From Chryseobacterium gleum (GTDB taxonomy: Bacteria > Bacteroidota > Bacteroidia > Flavobacteriales_D > Crocinitomicaceae), in contig CAMDMY010000022.1 of NCBI GenBank assembly GCA_945902775.1, positions 1 through 40,413 of the forward strand: 40,413 nt of DNA, written 5' to 3'. Under the pieces are notes generated by a model. The model did not search any database and had not been told where the DNA came from. It saw only the letters and a list, made by a program, of their open reading frames with translations. The first letter of the stretch is position 1; the number at the start of each line of letters is the position of its first letter. The position numbers and the translations under genes were made by a program. This document shows positions 34,891 through 40,413 of this stretch, in pieces.

Positions 34891-35502
34891 ATGATAATCA
34901 AAGAAGCAACATTTCTAGTTTCTAATACAGATCATAGATTATGTCCATCAGATGGGCGACCAGAATTTGCATTTATAGGTAGATCAAATGTAGGAAAATC
35001 TTCATTGATCAATATGTTAACTGGAAATAAGAAATTGGCAAAAACTTCTGGGACTCCAGGTAAAACCCAGTTAATAAATCATTTTGAAATAAACAAAGAA
35101 TGGTATTTGGTCGATTTACCTGGATACGGTTATGCGAAAGTTTCTAAAAAAGAAAGAGCAAAATTTGAAGTTTTCATTTCTGAATATTTAATGCAAAGAG
35201 AAACGTTAATGAATGTTTTTGTTTTAATTGATTGTCGTTTAGAACCTCAATTAATTGATGTAGAATTCATGAATTGGTGTGGCTCAAAACAAATTCCATT
35301 TTGTATTGTTTTTACTAAATTAGATAAGGTTTCGAGTTCTGTCTTAGGTAAGAATATGGCAAAATACAAGAAAGAAATGTTAAAACATTGGGATGAAATC
35401 CCTCCTGTTTTTACTACTTCAAGCGAATCTGCCTTAGGCAAAGAAAAGATTTTAAACTACATAGAACAAATTAATCAATCGTTGAAAGAAGCAAGTTTAT
35501 AG
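34891..35502 (+). CDS. engB: Ribosome-biogenesis GTPase EngB (YihA/YsxC)
   Basis: A 203-residue TRAFAC GTPase needed for 50S ribosomal subunit maturation. All G motifs are visible: G1 GRSNVGKSSL, G2 in KTSGTPGKTQ, G3 DLPGYGYAKV, G4 TKLDKV and G5 near TTSSES. The length is normal for the family. It is a single gene with its own promoter box and a strong terminator at 35530-35565, convergent with the Bax-inhibitor-1 gene. Confidence 0.96.
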   Translation: MIIKEATFLVSNTDHRLCPSDGRPEFAFIGRSNVGKSSLINMLTGNKKLAKTSGTPGKTQLINHFEINKEWYLVDLPGYGYAKVSKKERAKFEVFISEYLMQRETLMNVFVLIDCRLEPQLIDVEFMNWCGSKQIPFCIVFTKLDKVSSSVLGKNMAKYKKEMLKHWDEIPPVFTTSSESALGKEKILNYIEQINQSLKEASL

Positions 35503-35529
35503 CCTTCAATTCGATAAATAAACTGCAAT

Positions 35530-35565
35530 AAAAAAGCAGGTACTGAATTCAATACCTGCTTTTTT
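35530..35565. terminator. Bidirectional terminator
   Basis: A-run plus GCAGGTA, a 10-base loop (CTGAATTCAA), then TACCTGC plus a T-run. It lies between convergent engB and the Bax-inhibitor-1 gene and can serve both. Confidence 0.9.
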
Positions 35566-35605
35566 ATTATGTAAGACTCAAGTTTAAGCTCAATCTCAAT
35601 ATGTT

Positions 35606-36319
35606 TTAATCTCTATTGCCTCCAACTAATCTTAATAGTGAAAGAAATAAGTTAACAAATAATAAATATAACTGTAATCCACCCATTAATGCAAGTTTTT
35701 GGCGAGTTATAGTGTCCATATTAGTGTCTTGAGCAATCTCTTTTAAACTTTGCATATGATACGCTGTTAATCCAGTAAATATAAATACGCCTAATATTCC
35801 AATTATAAAATTTAAGGCTTCACCACCTATGAAAATTTGAACTATTGAAGCAATTATTAATCCGAAAAGAGCCATATACAACATGCTTCCCATTTTTGAA
35901 AGGTCTGTTTTAGTTGTGTAACCTAAAATTGCCATGCTAGCAAATGCACCAGAAGTGATAAAAAATGTAGACGCTAAAGTTGAAGTGGAGTATCTTAATA
36001 ATATAACACTCAAACTCATTCCCATTAATGCAGAAAATAGAATAAAAAGAATTAACAATGTACCAAATGAAAATTTTTGGAGACCACCTTGAATTAAAAA
36101 ACTTAATCCTAAAGGTGCAAGTAATACAATCCAAAACAAAATTGAAGCCCCTCCATTAGGAGAAACAAAATAAGTGTTATAAAATTCTGTATTCCCACAA
36201 TAGTATGCCAAAATACCAGAAATAGCCAATGCTCCAAACATATAACTATAAACATTTTTAAAGAATTCTCTTGAGATTTCTTTCGTGTAACTACCTTGTT
36301 GATCAATAATTTCGCTCAT
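35606..36319 (-). CDS. Bax inhibitor-1/YccA-family membrane protein
   Basis: A 237-residue inner-membrane protein with about seven hydrophobic segments. The family signature is visible in FKNVYSYMFGALAISGILAY, LGYTTKTDLSKMG and GLTAYHMQSLKEIAQD, and the protein ends in a soluble LLRLVGGNRD tail. Bacterial members act as pH-sensitive calcium-leak channels or modulate FtsH (YccA); the precise role here is unknown. Its start is 20 bases after the folE stop, so it is probably the last gene of a queD-like, folE, BI-1 transcript. Confidence 0.93.
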   Translation of the reverse strand: MSEIIDQQGSYTKEISREFFKNVYSYMFGALAISGILAYYCGNTEFYNTYFVSPNGGASILFWIVLLAPLGLSFLIQGGLQKFSFGTLLILFILFSALMGMSLSVILLRYSTSTLASTFFITSGAFASMAILGYTTKTDLSKMGSMLYMALFGLIIASIVQIFIGGEALNFIIGILGVFIFTGLTAYHMQSLKEIAQDTNMDTITRQKLALMGGLQLYLLFVNLFLSLLRLVGGNRD

Positions 36320-36339
36320 TTTTTTTTAAGTTTTAAAGA

Positions 36340-36930
36340 TTAATGTAATTTAGACTGTATTAAATTAATAAATTCTTTTCTAGTTGCATCATTTTTTAAG
36401 AATAATCCTGTAAAAGCACTTGATGTAGTAGAAGAATTTTGTTTTTGAACCCCTCTCATAGCCATACACATATGACAGCATTCGATTACAACAGCAACTC
36501 CTTTTGGTTTTAATGTACGTTGAATGCAATCACGTATTTCAATTGTTAAGCGTTCTTGCACTTGCAATCTTCTTGCATAAGCGTCTACAACTCTTGGAAT
36601 CTTGCTTAAACCTACAATTGTTCCGTTTGGAATATATGCGATATGCGCTTTTCCGAAGAATGGAAGCATATGATGTTCACACATAGAATACACTTCTATA
36701 TCTTTTACAATCACCATTTCTGAATATTCTTCTTTAAATAAAGCCGATTTTAAAATTTCATCTGGGTTTAAATCATATCCATGCGTTAAAAATTGAAGCG
36801 CTTTGGCAACTCGTTCTGGTGTTTTTAAAAGTCCTTCACGCGATGGGTCTTCACCAATATTTTGAAGAATATCTGTATAATGAGAAGAAATTTTATTTGT
36901 AATTTCTTCGTTTGGCTCGTGTTTTTTCAA
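36340..36930 (-). CDS. folE: GTP cyclohydrolase I
   Basis: A 196-residue enzyme converting GTP to 7,8-dihydroneopterin triphosphate, the entry step of folate, queuosine or biopterin synthesis. Seen are [20 protein letters not shown], the zinc-site [31 protein letters not shown] and the second zinc Cys in [13 protein letters not shown]. The start codon is TTG (36930): the frame has a stop at 36940-36942 upstream and no ATG before the conserved core. It follows the 6-pyruvoyltetrahydropterin synthase homologue by 40 bases; the two enzymes use consecutive substrates, supporting one operon. Confidence 0.95.
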   Translation of the reverse strand: MKKHEPNEEITNKISSHYTDILQNIGEDPSREGLLKTPERVAKALQFLTHGYDLNPDEILKSALFKEEYSEMVIVKDIEVYSMCEHHMLPFFGKAHIAYIPNGTIVGLSKIPRVVDAYARRLQVQERLTIEIRDCIQRTLKPKGVAVVIECCHMCMAMRGVQKQNSSTTSSAFTGLFLKNDATRKEFINLIQSKLH

Positions 36931-36970
36931 TTTATGAGTCTATTTATATATTTATTGTTACGGATTTCAA

Positions 36971-37402
36971 TTAAAAAGGTTCATTACCACCGTAATATTC
37001 TACGAAATTATTTTCAGTTTCAACTAGTTTAATTTTAGCTAATTCACCTCCTGCTTCAACAATCGGTTGCTCAATTTGTTCCCATATTTTAATAACTACA
37101 TTTTCAGTTGATGCTAAAAGACCTTTGAGAAAAGGAACATCTAAATTTAAGTTTTTATGATCCAAAGGTTCTATTACATCTCGTTTAATAATATCACTTA
37201 AATCTTTAAGGTTTATTACAAAGCCAGTAGCAGGATTAGGAATTCCTTTTACAGTTACATATAGAGTGAAATTGTGACCATGCCAATTGTGATTGCTACA
37301 TTTCCCAAAAACTTCTAAGTTTTTTTCTTCTGACCAATCCTCATTCCATAATTTATGAGCTGCATTAAAATTTTCTCGTCTAGTTATGTATACTGTTTTC
37401 AC
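36971..37402 (-). CDS. queD: 6-pyruvoyltetrahydropterin synthase/6-carboxytetrahydropterin synthase homologue
   Basis: A 143-residue enzyme acting on dihydroneopterin triphosphate, the product of FolE. Zinc-binding histidines are in NFNAAHKLW and HNWHGHNF, the catalytic Cys in FGKCSNHNWHGH, and later PLDHKNLN and STENVVIKIW are present. Whether it makes 6-carboxytetrahydropterin (queuosine) or 6-pyruvoyltetrahydropterin (biopterin) cannot be read from the sequence. The start is placed at GTG 37402 (VKTVYITRRE), because the -7 box TATCTTTG (minus strand 37422-37429) lies upstream of it and downstream of the longer possible start at 37462. It heads the unit with folE and the BI-1 gene. Confidence 0.88.
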   Translation of the reverse strand: MKTVYITRRENFNAAHKLWNEDWSEEKNLEVFGKCSNHNWHGHNFTLYVTVKGIPNPATGFVINLKDLSDIIKRDVIEPLDHKNLNLDVPFLKGLLASTENVVIKIWEQIEQPIVEAGGELAKIKLVETENNFVEYYGGNEPF

Positions 37403-37421
37403 TTGAATATATTTAATACTA

Positions 37422-37429
37422 CAAAGATA
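37422..37429 (-). promoter_or_regulatory. Promoter -7 box of the queD-folE unit
   Basis: Minus-strand TATCTTTG, 19 bases before the GTG start, with a TTG about 15 bases further upstream inside the TTCAAGA repeats. This placement rules out the longer start at 37462. Confidence 0.6.
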
Positions 37430-37442
37430 ATGTTTTTTGGAC

Positions 37443-37472
37443 TTCAAGATTTCAAGATTCAAGATTTCAAGA
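37443..37472. repeat. Four TTCAAGA repeats between divergent promoters
   Basis: TTCAAGA occurs at 37443-37449, 37451-37457, 37458-37464 and 37466-37472, with 0-1 base between units. It lies directly upstream of the queD -7 box. It is followed on the plus-strand side by three AGTCTT copies at 37499, 37514 and 37529, exactly 15 bases apart. It could be regulator sites or simple replication slippage. Confidence 0.55.
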
Positions 37473-37533
37473 CTAATTTTTTCTATAAACTATAAATAAG
37501 TCTTACTTCATGTAGTCTTTTATCTTTTAGTCT

Positions 37534-37541
37534 TAACTTTG
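37534..37541 (+). promoter_or_regulatory. Promoter -7 box of the TlyA-like gene
   Basis: TAACTTTG matches TAnnTTTG and ends 7 bases before the ATG at 37549. Transcription would start at or next to the ATG, giving a leaderless message. Confidence 0.55.
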
Positions 37542-37548
37542 TAAAATT

Positions 37549-38283
37549 ATGGAAGAAAGAATCGATAAAATATTAGTACAACGAAATTTAGTTGAAACGA
37601 GAGTAAAAGCTGAAAAAATCATTCAAGAAATAGGGGTTAAGGTGTATGGTAAGTTAGTCACTAAACCTGGAAAAAAATTTCCTATTGATTGTAAAATTGA
37701 TATGATTTCTGAAGATCTTCCATGGGAGTCTATTGATTCTTTAAAATTAATTGAAGCAATATCAAAATGGAAATTGACAATTGACAATGGAAATTTTTTA
37801 GATGTTGGAATTTTAAATGGAGCCTTTACAGAAGTTTTATTAAAAAACAATGCTCGAAAAGTGTATGCTTTAAATCCAATTAAAGATTCTACTATATCTA
37901 TTTATAAAGGAGATGAGAGGATTGTAGATTTTTCAGGTAAATTTTTGAGAGAATTAACGTTTAATAATGTTACCGATGAAATTGATGGGTGCGTAATTGA
38001 TGAACCCAATTTATCATTGGATAAAATTTTACCATTTATTCATCCTTTTATAAAAACCAATGGTTTTGTAGTTACAGTTATTAAGCCTCAATTAGAAGTT
38101 AGCAAGGATCATTTAAAAAATAATGGATCAGTAAGAAATACGCTCGGATTTCCTGAAATGTTTGAATCTTTAAAGAAAATTGGAGAAAACAATAATTTGA
38201 AATATATCGGAGAGATTAATTCACCGATTATTGGTAAAGATGGACAAGAAGAATTTATCGTTTTGTACAAGAAAAATAAATAA
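37549..38283 (+). CDS. Divergent TlyA-like protein (S4 domain plus FtsJ-type methyltransferase)
   Basis: A 244-residue protein with an S4 RNA-binding domain (about 3-55: RIDKILVQRNLVETRVKAEK) and a Rossmann methyltransferase domain (60-244), in the order of TlyA/YqxC rRNA 2'-O-methyltransferases. The SAM-binding loop normally DIGASTGGF is DVGILNGAF (85-93), and the RGGLKL segment is reduced to DSLKL. Residues matching the catalytic K-D-K-E set remain: Lys66, Asp151 (CVIDEPNLS), Lys179 (VIKPQLEV) and Glu235 (QEEFI). So it may still bind RNA and methylate it, with altered SAM binding, or serve as a non-catalytic RNA-binding protein. It has its own, apparently leaderless promoter. Confidence 0.85.
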   Translation: MEERIDKILVQRNLVETRVKAEKIIQEIGVKVYGKLVTKPGKKFPIDCKIDMISEDLPWESIDSLKLIEAISKWKLTIDNGNFLDVGILNGAFTEVLLKNNARKVYALNPIKDSTISIYKGDERIVDFSGKFLRELTFNNVTDEIDGCVIDEPNLSLDKILPFIHPFIKTNGFVVTVIKPQLEVSKDHLKNNGSVRNTLGFPEMFESLKKIGENNNLKYIGEINSPIIGKDGQEEFIVLYKKNK

Positions 38284-38294
38284 TTGTAATTCAA

Positions 38295-38870
38295 TTAGTT
38301 AGCACAATTACACGGAGCGTCAAATTCAATTTTAATCCAAGGAAGATTTTCTGACCAATATTTTTGATATTTTTCTCCGTGAGAAACTCCTCTTGAATCA
38401 ATAAATTTTAAATTTTTCATTGAAACAAATGCGTCTGGAAATTTCTCCAAGGGTGTTTCCCATAAATCTATTTTTTCAAGCAAAACTAATTTTTCGATTT
38501 CATTTGGGATTCCAGTGATTTCATTTCGATTTAAGCTTAATGATTTTAAGTTTTTTAGTTCACAAATAATTGGCGGAAATTGTATAAAGTTATTTTTACC
38601 AATATCTAAATTTTGTAAATGGATTAATTTCACTATTTCAAATGGAAGACTATCTAACTTATTTTTACTTAAATCTAATTTAATTAAATTAGTGTAAAGA
38701 AACAATTCAGTTGGAATTGAGCTTAATCTCATTCTTTCAAAAGAGATAGAATATACAGAATCAGGACCTTTTAATTTTGCTTGTTCCCAGGTATAGGTTT
38801 TTAAATTCGATTGAGAAAAAAGGGAATTATACGCGCAAAGAATTAAAATAATTACGACAAGTTTTTTCAT
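38295..38870 (-). CDS. Exported leucine-rich-repeat protein
   Basis: A 191-residue protein with a signal peptide (MKKLVVIILILCAYNSLFSQ) and about five LRR units (LIKLDLSKNKLDSLPFEI, LQNLDIGKNNFIQFPPII, LKSLSLNRNEITGIPNEI, and others), ending with Cys-Asn-Cys (APCNCAN). LRRs bind proteins; the partner is unknown. The start is placed at the ATG giving MKKLVV (38870), where the signal peptide begins; the frame extends 22 codons upstream without such a signal. This start lies inside the 3' end of ribF (44-base overlap), suggesting translation coupled to ribF. Confidence 0.82.
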   Translation of the reverse strand: MKKLVVIILILCAYNSLFSQSNLKTYTWEQAKLKGPDSVYSISFERMRLSSIPTELFLYTNLIKLDLSKNKLDSLPFEIVKLIHLQNLDIGKNNFIQFPPIICELKNLKSLSLNRNEITGIPNEIEKLVLLEKIDLWETPLEKFPDAFVSMKNLKFIDSRGVSHGEKYQKYWSENLPWIKIEFDAPCNCAN

Positions 38871-39771
38871 CTTTAATAAGTTGTTCTTTAAGTTTTTCAA
38901 TAGAATCAAATTTAAATTCATCTCTAATTCTACCAAATAGTTTTACTTTAATTTCATTAGAATAAATTGATTGATTGAAATCAAAAATATTTACTTCAAT
39001 AGTCTCTTTTAATTCGTTAGAGATGGTAGGTCTATTTCCAATATTCATCATACCTATATAATGAGTGTAATCAGAAAGTTGTATTTCTGCGGCGTAAACT
39101 CCTTTTTTTGGTAAAATTTTAAAATCACTTTTAAGCTCAATATTAGCAGTTGGAAAACCAATGGTTCTACCAAGTTGTTTTCCTTTTACAACCACTCCAT
39201 TTAATTCGAAAGGAAAACCTAAATAAGCATTAGCAACATCAATATCACCAGACTCAATAGCTTTTCGAACTTTTGTTGAACTTATATTCACTTCATTTAT
39301 TTCTTGCGCCGGAATTTCAATTACTTCAAAATTATGTTTCACGGACATTTCTTTTAAAAACTCTAATGTACCTTCACGGTTTTTACCAAATTGATGGTCA
39401 TGTCCGATTACTAATTTTTTTACATTGAGTTTTTCAATTAAAAATTTCTCTACAAAATCTTTAGCAGATAAATTTGAAAATTCAGAAGTAAAAGGCTGAA
39501 CAATTAAATTTTCTAAACCAATTTTTTTTAATTTTTCAATTTTTTCTTCTTGGGTTTGTATCAATTTTAATCCATGATTTGTTGGATTTAAAACCATTCT
39601 AGGGTGAGGATAGAAAGTAAATAAAACTGTTTCACCATCAATTTTGTACGCCTCTTCCTGTAATTTTTGAAGAATTTTTTGATGCCCGATATGAACACCA
39701 TCAAAAGTACCGATTGTTAAAACCGCATTTTTGATAGTAGTTAATTCCTCAAATCCGTTAAAAATCTTCAT
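38827..39771 (-). CDS. ribF: Bifunctional riboflavin kinase/FAD synthetase
   Basis: A 314-residue cytoplasmic enzyme turning riboflavin into FMN and then FAD. The N-terminal adenylyltransferase domain (about 1-180) has GTFDGVHIGHQKIL and VIGHDHQFGKNREG plus ISSTKVRKAIESGD. The C-terminal flavokinase domain (about 185-310) has GKQLGRTIGFPTANIEL, GVYAAEI, MMNIGNRPTI and EVNIFDF. The length is normal. It is upstream of, and overlaps, the LRR-protein gene. Confidence 0.96.
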   Translation of the reverse strand: MKIFNGFEELTTIKNAVLTIGTFDGVHIGHQKILQKLQEEAYKIDGETVLFTFYPHPRMVLNPTNHGLKLIQTQEEKIEKLKKIGLENLIVQPFTSEFSNLSAKDFVEKFLIEKLNVKKLVIGHDHQFGKNREGTLEFLKEMSVKHNFEVIEIPAQEINEVNISSTKVRKAIESGDIDVANAYLGFPFELNGVVVKGKQLGRTIGFPTANIELKSDFKILPKKGVYAAEIQLSDYTHYIGMMNIGNRPTISNELKETIEVNIFDFNQSIYSNEIKVKLFGRIRDEFKFDSIEKLKEQLIKDEKTCRNYFNSLRV

Positions 39772-40062
39772 CTTTTTTTATTAAAAATGTAAAAATAGTA
39801 AAACATTATATATATTGTAGATACTTTTAAATATGAAATTTAATCACATTTATTTTTTAATCACATGTTTTTATTACACTTTAAGCAGTTAAATATACAC
39901 TTTAAGAAAAACAGCTCAAATGTTAATTATTAGTTAAGAGAATAGTATATCTTTGTTAATGAAAGTTAAAATTAATTTGAAATGAATGTGTACTATGAAT
40001 TGGATTTTATCTATATTTACCGTCTTTCAAGCAAATAATAGTTTAATAAATAAACTGTACTT
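39772..40062. other. 291-base upstream region with paired direct repeats
   Basis: Contains TAATCACAT at 39841-39849 and 39858-39866, TACACTTTAAG at 39875-39885 and 39896-39906, and a -7 box TATCTTTG at 39948-39955 reading toward the gene at 40063. No coding or RNA gene recognised. Confidence 0.55.
39948..39955 (+). promoter_or_regulatory. Probable -7 box for the gene at 40063
   Basis: TATCTTTG matches TAnnTTTG. The leader to the ATG would be about 100 bases. No TTG at the standard -33 distance. Confidence 0.4.
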
Positions 40063-40413
40063 ATGATACAAAAAATTACTTTATTAATTTTAAGCGTCTT
40101 AGCGACAGCTATTTATGGTTATAGCCAAGGTGGACTAGGAACTATAAAAGGAACTGTAACAGACGTTGAAACGAAGGAGCCAATTCCTTTTTCTCGTGTC
40201 GTTTTAAAACAAGATGGTAGTATAAAAGGAAATGCTAACACTGATTTTGATGGAAAATTCCAAATTAACTCTATTGAGATTGGAACGTATGAAGTTGAAG
40301 TTAGAAATGAGGCAGAACAATACCAACCTTATTTATTAACGGGTGTTGTGGTTTCATCAAATCAAATTCGATTTTTAGATGATATTACACTTGGCAAAAA
40401 GACGAGTGAAATT
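40063..40413 (+). CDS. Exported protein with carboxypeptidase-regulatory-like domain, 3' end cut by the window
   Basis: An open frame of 117 codons runs to the window end. A signal peptide (MIQKITLLILSVLATAIYGY, cleavage after SQ) is followed by a carboxypeptidase-regulatory-like/CNA-B fold: GTIKGTVTDVETKEPIPFSR, NTDFDGKFQINSIEIGTYEV and VVVSSNQIRFLDDITL. This module usually opens TonB-dependent receptors, but also free-standing Bacteroidota envelope proteins, and the remaining part is outside the window. No TonB box or plug is visible yet, so the final identity is open. Confidence 0.82.
   Translation, partial: MIQKITLLILSVLATAIYGYSQGGLGTIKGTVTDVETKEPIPFSRVVLKQDGSIKGNANTDFDGKFQINSIEIGTYEVEVRNEAEQYQPYLLTGVVVSSNQIRFLDDITLGKKTSEI

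Noticed and set aside
37403-37462. Longer N-terminus for the queD homologue starting at 37462
   Set aside because: The -7 box at 37422-37429 lies inside that extension and the extra residues do not match the family N-terminus; GTG 37402 fits better.
37443-37472. TTCAAGA repeats as a CRISPR array
   Set aside because: Units are 7 bases with 0-1 base spacers and no cas genes are present.
38871-38936. Longer N-terminus for the LRR protein
   Set aside because: It would place 22 residues before a standard signal peptide and increase the overlap with ribF.

Overview
The window is strongly AT-rich DNA from a member of the Bacteroidota, most likely the Flavobacteriia (Flavobacteriales; a Crocinitomicaceae-like lineage is a guess). 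The evidence is type IX secretion (T9SS) sorting domains of both type A and type B, a PorP/SprF protein, SprB-like, Omp28 and DUF6029-type proteins, promoters with the Bacteroidota -7 box TAnnTTTG, and almost no Shine-Dalgarno sequences. No tRNA, rRNA, CRISPR array, transposase or phage gene was seen. Function calls come from reading motifs; no database search was possible.

Layout. 1-1154: 3' part of a DEAD-box RNA helicase gene. 1194-5040 (minus): cysQ followed by two related Wzi/RemB-like outer-membrane proteins, joined by TAATG stop/start overlaps. 5041-5618: non-coding stretch with several inverted repeats. 5619-6356 (minus): small secreted protein with a type A sorting domain. 6518-9751 (plus): TlpA-like thioredoxin, DUF6029-like outer-membrane protein and Omp28-like lipoprotein, which look like one thiol/redox unit. 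9845-11193 (plus): Mrp-type P-loop ATPase and a NifU C-terminal scaffold (Fe-S assembly). 11244-12128 (minus): secreted protein of unknown function.

12528-25228 (plus) is the most distinctive part. It holds a 3154-residue T9SS surface protein with Fn3-like, LamG, Ig-like and repeated C-terminal modules, a 521-residue cadherin-like protein with a type B (gliding-motility-type) C-terminal domain, a PorP/SprF membrane protein, and a small coiled-coil protein with a SPOR-like end. The first two proteins share an unnamed ~105-residue domain (two copies plus one), and the last two genes overlap. The layout resembles sprB/sprF and suggests a dedicated secretion and surface-anchoring system.

25282-29302 (minus): Mn-type superoxide dismutase, a secreted amidohydrolase-like protein lacking the usual HxH motif, and PaaZ. 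29494-29922 (plus): small conserved-looking protein. 29931-34754 (minus): VWA-domain protein, an OmpA protein ending in LysM, an alpha/beta hydrolase and a heavy-metal-associated lipoprotein. 34891-35502 (plus): engB. 35606-37402 (minus): Bax-inhibitor-1 protein, folE and a 6-pyruvoyltetrahydropterin synthase/QueD homologue, probably one operon. 37549-38283 (plus): divergent TlyA-like S4/methyltransferase protein, apparently leaderless. 38295-39771 (minus): leucine-rich-repeat protein overlapping ribF. From 40063 (plus): start of a secreted protein with a carboxypeptidase-like regulatory domain, cut by the window end.
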